Part shown: positions 43,719 to 50,678 of the stretch, one piece after another
Position numbering within the stretch: the first letter of the stretch is position 1
Layout of the letters: each line of letters opens with the position of its first letter
Translations under genes and position numbers: made by a program
Notes under the pieces: generated by a model
Databases searched by the model: none
What the model saw: the letters and a program-made list of their open reading frames with translations, nothing else
What the model was told of the DNA's origin: nothing
NCBI GenBank assembly: GCA_016931575.1
Contig: JAFGEO010000033.1
Location: 1 to 50,678 of the forward strand
DNA from: Bacteroidales bacterium
GTDB taxonomy: Bacteria > Bacteroidota > Bacteroidia > Bacteroidales > UBA10428
Direction: 5' to 3'
DNA: 50,678 bases

Positions 43719-44432
43719 ATGGAATTTAAGCATACCCTGGAAATTTTATACAATCAGGCTGAAGAAATTGCCAGTATGGCCAATAAATTTCAGTCGGGGC
43801 AGGAGATAAGGAAGATCGAGATAGACCTGCTGCTTGAGAAACTGAGAAACATTTATGATCTGGCATCCGATGTCAGGGCTACCCTGCATTTCAGAGAAGA
43901 TCCGGCTTCTGAGACTGGGCAACCGGTGCAACATGAAGTAGTGGCTGCTCCTGAACCTCAGCGGGATCCGGAACCGGTTTTTGAAGTGGAGGATGAGCCT
44001 GTTAGAGAGGAGATTATTGAAGAAATCAGCGAAGAACCTGTGCGGGAAACGAGGAAGGCAGAGCCGGAGCCTTACGTTCACAGGGATATCCCTAAGGCTC
44101 AGCCTTCGTCCGCGACCCGCCGCACCCTGAATGAAGAGATCCATGAGCGGACCCAGAGGGAAGATGTGGCTTCGCAGTACAAACTGACACCGATCGCCAG
44201 CATTACAAGTGCTATGGGGATCAATGAAAGGTTTGAGCTTATTAATGAGCTTTTTGGAGGAGACAGGCTTCTCTTCGATGAAACCATGGATATCCTCAAC
44301 CGATCGGAAAGTTTTGTGGATGCCAGTAATTACCTGGAACAGCATTTCGACTGGAACCTGGAAAATACCTATGTTCAGCGGCTTCTGGAATTGATCAGGC
44401 GAAAATTAATTACCCGGAGGAATGAGCAGTAA
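43719..44432 (+). CDS. Cytoplasmic protein with acidic linker, upstream of rsmI
   Basis: I do not recognise the 237-residue protein. A helical N-terminus (about 1-65, FKHTLEILYNQAEEIASMANK) is followed by an acidic Glu/Pro-rich linker (about 72-140) and a C-terminal helical domain (about 150-235) with FELINELFGGDRLLFDETMDIL. No signal or TM is present. The layout suggests a scaffold or protein-protein adaptor. I chose ATG 43719; an upstream in-frame start at 43617 adds 34 residues with no support. It overlaps rsmI by 11 bases. Confidence 0.78.
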   Translation: MEFKHTLEILYNQAEEIASMANKFQSGQEIRKIEIDLLLEKLRNIYDLASDVRATLHFREDPASETGQPVQHEVVAAPEPQRDPEPVFEVEDEPVREEIIEEISEEPVRETRKAEPEPYVHRDIPKAQPSSATRRTLNEEIHERTQREDVASQYKLTPIASITSAMGINERFELINELFGGDRLLFDETMDILNRSESFVDASNYLEQHFDWNLENTYVQRLLELIRRKLITRRNEQ

Positions 44433-45105
44433 ACTATACCTGGTGCCAACGCCCATCGGCAACCTGGAGGATATTACCCTGAGGGCAATTCGCATATTGA
44501 AGGAAGCCGATCTCATCCTGGCGGAGGATACCCGTACTTCTGCCGTACTTCTCAGGCATTATGACATTGGTACACGAATGGATTCCTTCCATAAGTTTAA
44601 CGAGCACAAAAAGCTGGGACATTTTATTGGTTTGTTGAAGTCGGGAAGTGCTATTGCACTGATTTCGGATGCAGGCACCCCTTCGATCTCCGATCCCGGT
44701 TTTTTGCTGGTACGGGAGTGTATCCAGGAGCAGATTGAGGTGGAATGTCTGCCGGGAGCAACGGCTTTTGTTCCTGCGCTGGTCAATTCCGGGTTCCCTT
44801 CGGAAAGGTTTGTTTTTGAAGGTTTCCTCCCGCAGAAGAAGGGGAGGAATAAACGACTGGAAGCACTCAAAGAAGAGGATCGTACCCTCATATTTTATGA
44901 GTCTCCTTTCCGCCTTGTAAAAACCCTGGTTCAACTCGCTGACGTGTTCTCCCCGGAGCATCAGGTATGCGTTTCCCGGGAATTGACAAAAATTCACGAA
45001 GAAAACCGAAGGGGAACCTTGAAAGAGCTTTCTGAATATTATGCTGACCATCCTCCGAAAGGAGAGATAGTCATTGTTTTCAATCCACGGCCCGATTCCG
45101 TTTAA
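44422..45105 (+). CDS. rsmI: 16S rRNA (cytidine-1402-2'-O)-methyltransferase
   Basis: RsmI methylates the ribose of C1402 in the decoding centre. The 227-residue tetrapyrrole-methylase-fold enzyme opens LYLVPTPIGNLEDITLRA and has AEDTRTSAVLL, ISDAGTPSISDPG and the LPGATAFVPALVNSG loop, all family signatures. Its start lies inside the last 11 bases of the acidic-linker gene, so the two are coupled. Convergent with the small membrane protein gene after 5 bases. Confidence 0.95.
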   Translation: MSSKLYLVPTPIGNLEDITLRAIRILKEADLILAEDTRTSAVLLRHYDIGTRMDSFHKFNEHKKLGHFIGLLKSGSAIALISDAGTPSISDPGFLLVRECIQEQIEVECLPGATAFVPALVNSGFPSERFVFEGFLPQKKGRNKRLEALKEEDRTLIFYESPFRLVKTLVQLADVFSPEHQVCVSRELTKIHEENRRGTLKELSEYYADHPPKGEIVIVFNPRPDSV

Positions 45106-45110
45106 TCTTA

Positions 45111-45461
45111 TCAGCGCAACCTCATCGTCAGACGGTACAGGTTATCAATCTGTACCAGAAAAAGTACTGCCGCAATCAGTGTTGCAGCAGGCACCATGTA
45201 CCCGGTGATTCCTGCCAGGTCCGAACCTGACTCAGTAAGGTAGTGCACAAGCAAAGTTTTTGGCAAGGCAATTAGCACTACCGGAATAAGGCCTAGCGAG
45301 AACAGGAGGAAAAACCATGATATCCTGAGGTTCTTTCTTTGTCCCTGCTTCATTTTTACCAGGAAATCTACCTTTTCCATAATCCGGTCTTCAAGATTCC
45401 TGCCGGGAATGTCGTGATTCCCCTTCTGGATGAGTTGTTTGAGGATTGGATCTTTTTCCAT
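45111..45461 (-). CDS. Small two-TM membrane protein downstream of an ECF sigma
   Basis: The 116-residue protein has a charged N-terminus of about 45 residues and two TM helices (about 48-68 and 86-108). No family is recognised. Its place 4 bases after the sigma gene and its cytosolic N-terminus suggest a membrane-bound anti-sigma, but no zinc HxxxCxxC is present. Inference only. Confidence 0.65.
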   Translation of the reverse strand: MEKDPILKQLIQKGNHDIPGRNLEDRIMEKVDFLVKMKQGQRKNLRISWFFLLFSLGLIPVVLIALPKTLLVHYLTESGSDLAGITGYMVPAATLIAAVLFLVQIDNLYRLTMRLR

Positions 45462-45465
45462 TTTT

Positions 45466-46017
45466 CTAGTGTTTTACCCGGGTTACCTCAGTATAGATAT
45501 CGTAAAAATTTTTACGTGCCCTATGCAGCAATACCTTGATGTTGGCAAGTGAGAAACCCGTAATCTCCTTGATTTCTTGCAGTTTTTTTTCCTCAAGATA
45601 AAAAAGTTTAAGTACCAGGCTTTCGCTGGGTTTCAGGCTGTCAAGTACCTGGTTGATCACTTCCTTTTGTTCCTCCCTGTGGAGGTGTTCAATGGCCTCC
45701 GGATCAATCGAAGGGATTTCAGCAGATCCCGGAGGTAATTCCGTTATTTTGGACCCGAAAGCTTGATTATTAATTTTTTTAAGGGATTCATTAAGCACGA
45801 TCTTATACAACCAGGTAGAAAATGAAGATTTCTTCCTGAATTTATGAAGATTTTGAAATGCCCTGACAAATGCATCCTGAACGGCTTCTTCGGCAGTCAG
45901 GTCAGACTTAATGATACTTCGTGCCAGATTAAAAGAAACCCTTTGGTATTTCCGGATCAGATGCCTGAATTCCTCAATTTCTCCATCAATGACCTTCCGG
46001 ATAATATCCTCATCCAT
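45466..46017 (-). CDS. ECF-type sigma-70 factor
   Basis: The 183-residue sigma factor has region 2 (FRHLIRKYQRVSFNLARSII and DLTAEEAVQDAFVRAFQNL, then SFSTWLYKIVLNESLKKI) and region 4 (SLKPSESLVLKLFYLEEKKL, then FSLANIKVLLHRARKNF). ATG 46017 gives MDEDIIRKVIDG and overlaps the upstream gene's stop by 8 bases; the in-frame Met at 46047 is possible. It sits between two small membrane protein genes in one operon. Target promoter unknown; auto-regulation is likely for ECF factors. Confidence 0.92.
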   Translation of the reverse strand: MDEDIIRKVIDGEIEEFRHLIRKYQRVSFNLARSIIKSDLTAEEAVQDAFVRAFQNLHKFRKKSSFSTWLYKIVLNESLKKINNQAFGSKITELPPGSAEIPSIDPEAIEHLHREEQKEVINQVLDSLKPSESLVLKLFYLEEKKLQEIKEITGFSLANIKVLLHRARKNFYDIYTEVTRVKH

Positions 46018-46372
46018 TAACCCGCTCTGCGTTATTTTTCTGTTCAAGGTAATGATTTAATACGAGCCCCGAACCTCCAAAAAGGAGAATCATACTAAAG
46101 TAGGCGATGACACCTTCGATTGTGGTCTGACTTTCGAGGATATATCCCAGGAATAGTCCTACCGCCAGGCTGATAATGAATATTCCCCACTTCAGCGATG
46201 CGCTGGAGTTGTTCTTCTTCTTAGCTTGTTGAATAGGAGGTTGATACCCTTTTTCGATCATTGACATTTTTTCCTGGTGTTTGGCTCTGAGATAATAGAG
46301 GATAGAGACTACAAAGGCTGATAAAAATCCCAGCACAATGCTAATTGAGGTTATTGCTTCAGCTGTTTCCAT
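46010..46372 (-). CDS. DUF6249-like small membrane protein
   Basis: The 120-residue protein has three TM helices (about 9-27, 60-79, 84-104) and a short cytosolic loop with KHQEKMSMIEKGYQPP, which I associate with the DUF6249 group seen upstream of ECF sigma genes. It heads the operon, and its stop overlaps the sigma start. A role in sensing or in tethering the sigma factor is possible; the sequence does not prove it. Confidence 0.72.
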   Translation of the reverse strand: METAEAITSISIVLGFLSAFVVSILYYLRAKHQEKMSMIEKGYQPPIQQAKKKNNSSASLKWGIFIISLAVGLFLGYILESQTTIEGVIAYFSMILLFGGSGLVLNHYLEQKNNAERVNG

Positions 46373-46599
46373 AATAAAACGATTTTTGGTTTAAACTATA
46401 TCGTATTAGATACCCTGCCGCAGAAAAAGGTTACAAGCTATCGTTCGGTACAACATAATAATTTGTTCGCATCCGAACATTCTTAGGGCAAAAGCGTGCA
46501 CTTGCTGAACGGTGCTTCAGAGTATAAACATTTAAAATTCAAAATATTATGTATTATGGCATAAAAGGTGTAATGTGATGAACGAACAAAACCAAAACC

Positions 46600-47007
46600 A
46601 TGAAAACACTTTTTTTTAAACTGGCCATGGCCATCCTTGGTGTCATGCTGATGTCAAGTGTACTGGACCAATCACTATCTGCTCAGACCATAATCAGTTT
46701 TGATTCAACACCGGAAAATACGATGGTATTTAAGATCCGGAATCATGACCTGGTCCGTAAGCCGCACCGTTATGTCTTTATTTTTGACAGCGCAAGAGTA
46801 ACCTATGAATATAATGAACTTGGTGAAATTGCGCTTTATACCGTTGATTTGTCAAGTGGGGAAAGCTCTTTTGAGAAGAAGCAGACAAATGTTCATCCCG
46901 CAGAAGCTGAATTTAAATTTGATCCGGATGTGCTGGAAGAAGCAGTAGAAGAGGAGCCTCTGGAAGTTGAGGCATGGATGCTGAACCCGACGAAATGGGG
47001 AAATTAG
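46600..47007 (+). CDS. Small secreted protein of unknown function
   Basis: The 135-residue protein has a Sec signal (about 1-29, SLSAQ) and a mature region rich in Glu/Asp with short beta strands (FDSARVTYEYNELGEIALY). The acidic stretch EEAVEEEPLEVEAWM lies near the C-terminus. No family is recognised. It is divergent from the ECF sigma operon across 227 bases, so it is a candidate target of that sigma. No TAnnTTTG box is seen upstream, in line with an alternative promoter. Confidence 0.68.
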   Translation: MKTLFFKLAMAILGVMLMSSVLDQSLSAQTIISFDSTPENTMVFKIRNHDLVRKPHRYVFIFDSARVTYEYNELGEIALYTVDLSSGESSFEKKQTNVHPAEAEFKFDPDVLEEAVEEEPLEVEAWMLNPTKWGN

Positions 47008-47061
47008 CAACAGGTGTAATTATTTATCGTCGGTGGTCCTGACCGGTAAATTGGTCCGTTC

Positions 47062-47967
47062 TCACATATTCTGATAAGTATTTCTATACCGGGCAGGGGA
47101 TATGCCGGTGTATCGTTTAAAGCTTCTTGAAAAATAGTACCGGTCCTTGTAACCGCATTTCCGGGAAATATGCTCCATTTTGTCCTTTGAGTTAAGCAGC
47201 ATCACGGAAGCTTTTTCTATCCTGGCTTTTTGCACATAGTGCTGGGGGGTCATACCGGTTTTCGAAGTGAAAAGCCGGATAAAGCTATTTCTTGCCATAC
47301 CTGCAATCCCTGCCAGCACGGTGTTTGAAAGGTCTGTATCAACCTGCTCCTCAATATGATCAATTATGCGTAGTATTTTCGTGTCAAAAGCCAGAAAGTG
47401 CCATTGTTTTTCCGGGATTTCAGCCAGGGATTCTGTGATAAGTGACAGAATGTCAATACTTTCTGTAAATGAAAAATTCCCCCAGCGGGCAGGGAGAAAA
47501 CTGGTAATCCTCTCCAGCCTGCTGCGCAGGGGCCCGTTGACAACGATGCTGTAAATTGCCGGAGCGATAGTATCGAAAGGCATGCCAAGTTTAAAATGTA
47601 TGTAAAGATGTAACACGTACCCGGCGGCAATGAGTTCTTGTTCCATATCATTCTGAACAATTCTTTCTCCCTGCAGAAGATACCTGTTTTCTGTGGAATG
47701 CCGGTAAACCAGGTGGGTGGAGAAAGAGGTATGGGGCGGGATCAGCAAAAGCACATCTGGCCCCAGCTCATAATGTCTGTCCTGGTGCTTAATGCATGAG
47801 CCTTTGTTCCTGTTCCAGTATAACCTCCAATAAGGGAAGGCCATGTTTACACTTTCCCAGTACTGAAGCTTCCAGTAACGGCAGCAAATAATCCGCGTTT
47901 TCAAATAGTAAAAACTTTGAGGAATTCCCGAAGGATCTCCTTCATGAGGAACGGCCAGAACTTTCAT
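47062..47967 (-). CDS. AraC-family transcription regulator
   Basis: The 301-residue protein has an N-terminal cupin-like sensor half (about 35-175, including CIKHQDRHYELGPDVLLLIPPH) and a C-terminal AraC HTH (about 200-298; LAGIAGMARNSFIRLFTSKTGMTPQHYVQKARIEKA and CGYKDRYYFSRSFKRYTGISPARYR). AraC proteins with this cupin sense sugars or small glycans. It is divergent from the CBM9-type surface protein gene and probably regulates it. The gene ends 54 bases from the small secreted protein gene. Confidence 0.92.
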   Translation of the reverse strand: MKVLAVPHEGDPSGIPQSFYYLKTRIICCRYWKLQYWESVNMAFPYWRLYWNRNKGSCIKHQDRHYELGPDVLLLIPPHTSFSTHLVYRHSTENRYLLQGERIVQNDMEQELIAAGYVLHLYIHFKLGMPFDTIAPAIYSIVVNGPLRSRLERITSFLPARWGNFSFTESIDILSLITESLAEIPEKQWHFLAFDTKILRIIDHIEEQVDTDLSNTVLAGIAGMARNSFIRLFTSKTGMTPQHYVQKARIEKASVMLLNSKDKMEHISRKCGYKDRYYFSRSFKRYTGISPARYRNTYQNM

Positions 47968-47976
47968 ATGATGTTA

Positions 47977-47984
47977 CAAAAATA
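47977..47984 (-). promoter_or_regulatory. Putative -7 box for the AraC gene
   Basis: The minus strand reads TATTTTTG, an exact TAnnTTTG element, 9 bases before the ATG. No TTG at 17-23 bases upstream. Confidence 0.3.
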
Positions 47985-48233
47985 CACAAATATGTAATTT
48001 TTTTTCATGAATGAACTTTTTACTGGCCAATTTGACCTGAAATATAATTTTAAAGTAGTAAATTTAGTTAGTTGAAGTTACAGGCATTTCTGTGTAAATT
48101 ATCAAAAAGGGCATATCCTGTTATCATAATGCACAAATTTTATTACAGGTATTTCCGAATTTTCACGTCTCAAAAATTTGCCTGAAAACTGACTAATGAA
48201 ATCAAACACTAAAGTTTAATTAAACAATCTATT

Positions 48234-50414
48234 ATGAAAAAGAATCGACTACTACTCTTGACACTGCTAATGGCTGTATTAGCCAATTTGGCAAACCTGG
48301 CAAATGCACAGGACACCACACTTGCCGCATTCGATGACGGAGTTTTCATTTGGAACTCATGGAGCGGAGCAGGTGTTGACATTATTGCCAACCCTGATTA
48401 CATGTTTAATAACACAGACTCTGTAGCGCTGCTTGATCAAACCGGCGGTGCATGGGATGGTTTCGCTACCTGGAAGGATGACTCGTATCTTTCTGCTGAT
48501 GTGGTTGCCATTTCTGTGGATGTTTATTTTAAAAACACCGGGGGTACCATCCAGTTGATGTGTGATAATTCCATCAGTGCTGGTGCTGATTTCACTGCAA
48601 GTACAACTGTCGATGCTAACACCTGGACAACCGTTAAATTTGACATTAGCGGATCTGCACAGGATTATAAGCAAATTGCATTCCAATCAAGTGTTGCTGA
48701 CAGCCTTCTGCTCGACAACATCGTGCTGGTTGCTGCAGTCCCTGATGATCCTACCAACCTGATAGCCGGTGGTAACATGGAATATTCTGATCCATGGAAC
48801 TTCTACATGAATACTGTTGACGCTCCTCATAACTACGGATCACACACCTTTAACTATACAGCAGATACTTGTGAGTATGGTGAAAATGGTTCATACTATG
48901 TATCCTTCTGGGGTCAGAGTGCTACTTTCCTCTGGCAGCCTGTTACCCTGAAGCCAAACCATTACTATGAGTTCACTGGTGCTTTCAAAAACATTTCTGC
49001 TGAAGCTCTCAACTCTACCTGGATGGAGCTTATCCTGAAAAAGACATCGCCTGGTGTAGGTGAAGTAACTTTTGCCGGTGCCGGTGAATTCGGATTTGGT
49101 GACAATACCTGGAACGGAGCTGAAAGACTGGATGCAGACACTACTTACCAGGACTATATGTCCTTTACCGGTGCTGATACCAACCTGTTCCTCCTTCCTG
49201 CCGATGCTCCTGCTCAATATTATGCAGTTGTAAAACTGGGAAGCTGGCAGGCAACGGGTGATATCACTGAACCTAAGGCAGAATTCATTATCGATAATAT
49301 CAGCCTTGTAGATATGGGTGTGAACACCACATTCGTAATTGATCAGGTTGTTGATGGCGAAGTTACCGATGCAGCTGACCTGACAGCTACTGCTGATGTT
49401 ACCTGGGATGCTGACAGTATCTATATGACCATTGACATTGTTGATGATGTAATGCACATCGGCGAAGCCAATATTTATGAAGGCGACAACATTGAGGTTT
49501 ATTTCGATATGGATAATTCAAAGAATCCTCTCTGGCCAAGAAATAGCGGATGGCCAAATACTTCTTACGATGAGAATGACTACCAGTTCAGACTTACTCC
49601 TGAAGTAGACTGGGATTCTGTAAATACAATTGGTGGGGTTCGTCAGGTATACGCTGCAACCGCTGATGGTTATACTTTCGGGCTTAGCATTTGCTGGGAT
49701 TCCCTGCTGGTTGATTTCGCTGCTGTTGAAGGAACTGAAATTGGATTCGACTTCGTAGTAAGTGATAACGATGGTGACTACAGAAATCAGATCTCCTGGG
49801 CTGCTCCAAACACTATGCCCTGGAACGATGCTTCACTTCTTGGAACTGTTAAGCTGGACGAAGGAATGTCCCTGCTGCCGATCTTTGATACAGAAGCCCC
49901 TGCAGCTCCTGTTGCTACGGCTGATGTTGTTGACACGGTTGTTACCGTTACCTGGGATGCAGTTGCTGACAATATTGCAGTATTAACTTATGAAGTATTG
50001 GTTGACGGTGATGTTGTGAATGAAAGATTTGCACAGGCTGAAACCGGAACCTTTACTGCAACTGTTCACCTGTCTCCCGGAACTTATTCTATCACTGTTG
50101 CTGCCATAGACAACTCTGGAAATAAAGCAACCAGCGAAGCTGTTGAAGTTATCATCGACGAAGTTTCAGTTAACAACCTGAAAGCTCATAGTTTTGCTGT
50201 ACGTCCAAATCCATCTGATGGAATGGTTTACATCAATTCCAAAACAACATCTGAAGCAAGTCTTACTGTTTATACTCTCTCCGGACAACTGGTTGCAAAC
50301 CATACTTTCGTATCTGACTTCGTTCTTGATATGAGCGATGTTAAAGCCGGAATGTACATTCTGCGGATTGAGTCTGAAGGAACTCTCGATGTACAACGTC
50401 TTGTAATCGAGTAA
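48234..50414 (+). CDS. Surface protein with CBM9-like domain, FN3 and T9SS sorting domain
   Basis: The 726-residue acidic protein has a Sec signal (1-25, ANLANLANAQ), two beta-sandwich modules (about 28-170 and 176-360; the second with PDDPTNLIAGGNMEYSDPWNF), a CBM9-like sugar-binding module (about 364-541; FVIDQVVDGEVTDAAD, NIEVYFDMDN), an FN3-like module (about 552-642) and a T9SS type A sorting domain (about 652-726, FAVRPNPSDGMVYINS). No catalytic domain is visible. It should be exported by T9SS to the cell surface to bind carbohydrate. Codon use (GCT, GTT, GAT bias) differs from neighbours and suggests high expression. A strong terminator follows. Confidence 0.9.
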   Translation: MKKNRLLLLTLLMAVLANLANLANAQDTTLAAFDDGVFIWNSWSGAGVDIIANPDYMFNNTDSVALLDQTGGAWDGFATWKDDSYLSADVVAISVDVYFKNTGGTIQLMCDNSISAGADFTASTTVDANTWTTVKFDISGSAQDYKQIAFQSSVADSLLLDNIVLVAAVPDDPTNLIAGGNMEYSDPWNFYMNTVDAPHNYGSHTFNYTADTCEYGENGSYYVSFWGQSATFLWQPVTLKPNHYYEFTGAFKNISAEALNSTWMELILKKTSPGVGEVTFAGAGEFGFGDNTWNGAERLDADTTYQDYMSFTGADTNLFLLPADAPAQYYAVVKLGSWQATGDITEPKAEFIIDNISLVDMGVNTTFVIDQVVDGEVTDAADLTATADVTWDADSIYMTIDIVDDVMHIGEANIYEGDNIEVYFDMDNSKNPLWPRNSGWPNTSYDENDYQFRLTPEVDWDSVNTIGGVRQVYAATADGYTFGLSICWDSLLVDFAAVEGTEIGFDFVVSDNDGDYRNQISWAAPNTMPWNDASLLGTVKLDEGMSLLPIFDTEAPAAPVATADVVDTVVTVTWDAVADNIAVLTYEVLVDGDVVNERFAQAETGTFTATVHLSPGTYSITVAAIDNSGNKATSEAVEVIIDEVSVNNLKAHSFAVRPNPSDGMVYINSKTTSEASLTVYTLSGQLVANHTFVSDFVLDMSDVKAGMYILRIESEGTLDVQRLVIE

Positions 50415-50457
50415 AGAAGCACCGAATTAGTAGTTGGGTGATTATCTGAGTTAAGTT

Positions 50458-50490
50458 CATGGGTGCCGGTTTCGGCACCCATGTTTTTTT
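50458..50490 (+). terminator. Intrinsic terminator after the CBM9-like gene
   Basis: CATGGGTGCC (50458-50467) and GGCACCCATG (50474-50483) form a perfect 10-bp stem with a 6-base loop, followed by a T7 run at 50484-50490. Located 44 bases after the stop codon. Confidence 0.93.
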
Positions 50491-50500
50491 ATACATATCT

Positions 50501-50678
50501 AGAGACGCCATGCCTGGCGTCTAAACAGCAAAACGATAGATATTTGGAAACGCCATGCCTGGCGTCTAAACAGTAAAACGATAGATATTTAGAAACGCCA
50601 TGCCTGGCGTCTAAACAGCAAAACGATAGATATTTGGAAACGCCATGCCTGGCGTCTAAACAGCAAAACGATAGATAT
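50501..50678. repeat. 45-bp tandem repeat array with palindromic core
   Basis: ACGCCATGCCTGGCGT begins at 50505, 50550, 50595 and 50640, exactly 45 bases apart. Four units differ only at single bases (for example CAGCAAAAC versus CAGTAAAAC, and GGAAA versus AGAAA). Each unit contains an ACGCCA/TGGCGT stem; the first has the longer AGACGCCA/TGGCGTCT stem. The array runs off the window end. Constant spacers exclude a CRISPR. Confidence 0.92.

Noticed and set aside
50501-50678. CRISPR-like array
   Set aside because: The segments between the palindromic cores are the same in all units, whereas CRISPR spacers differ. The 45-base period is a tandem repeat.

Overview
The window looks like chromosomal DNA of a Bacteroidota bacterium (class Bacteroidia, probably an environmental relative of Bacteroidales/Marinilabiliales). 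Supporting signs are two type IX secretion (T9SS) cargo proteins, a GldB-like lipoprotein, a PorE-like TPR/propeller/OmpA protein, a one-piece hybrid two-component regulator, a fused MurF-alanine racemase, a tRNA-guanine transglycosylase without zinc cysteines, and repeated promoters of the TTG-N17-20-TAnnTTTG type. There are no rRNA or tRNA genes, no CRISPR array, no insertion sequence and no phage genes. Most of the window is housekeeping core with a few accessory stretches.

Layout. 1-7.6 kb: an M48 metalloprotease, a 1397-residue orphan hybrid two-component regulator, and a divergent PorE-like envelope protein. 7.6-15 kb, minus strand: a lipoprotein and der, a Dabb protein, then PASTA protein - T9SS cargo - RluA-family pseudouridine synthase - era. 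15-20.2 kb, minus: HAD phosphatase - methyltransferase - UbiA/DPPR-synthase-like prenyltransferase - GT-C-like membrane protein with TPRs (tightly coupled, likely a lipid-linked sugar pathway), and rpmH with its own promoter and terminator. 20.4-25.7 kb: GldB-like lipoprotein, a small secreted protein, a GNAT, an NCS2 purine permease, a DUF5020/Tsx-like outer-membrane barrel whose short leader folds as a candidate preQ1-I riboswitch, and yjjG. 25.7-32.9 kb: dnaB, ispE, a biotin carrier plus carboxyltransferase pair, an LptF/LptG-family permease and tgt. 32.9-37.7 kb, plus: GT2 - ECF sigma - rsmG, then an outer-membrane barrel and nadE. 37.7-45.1 kb: an orphan sugar-binding lipoprotein, an unrecognised protein, GT4 with murF-alr, and an acidic-linker protein with rsmI. 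45.1-47 kb: an ECF sigma between two small membrane proteins, and a small secreted protein. 47-50.7 kb: an AraC regulator divergent from a large CBM9-like T9SS surface protein, a strong terminator, and a 45-bp tandem repeat running off the window.

The most interesting signal is at 24.77-24.86 kb. A promoter, a small hairpin and a preQ1-I-like aptamer fill almost the whole leader of a Tsx-like outer-membrane barrel gene, next to a nucleobase permease and about 7 kb from tgt. This suggests a regulated outer-membrane route for queuosine precursors. Second is the HAD-methyltransferase-UbiA-GT-C operon, which has the logic of polyprenyl-phosphate-pentose synthesis and transfer. A dispersed family of GACGC/GCGTC inverted repeats, including two 28-bp copies and a 45-bp tandem array, is a third structural theme.
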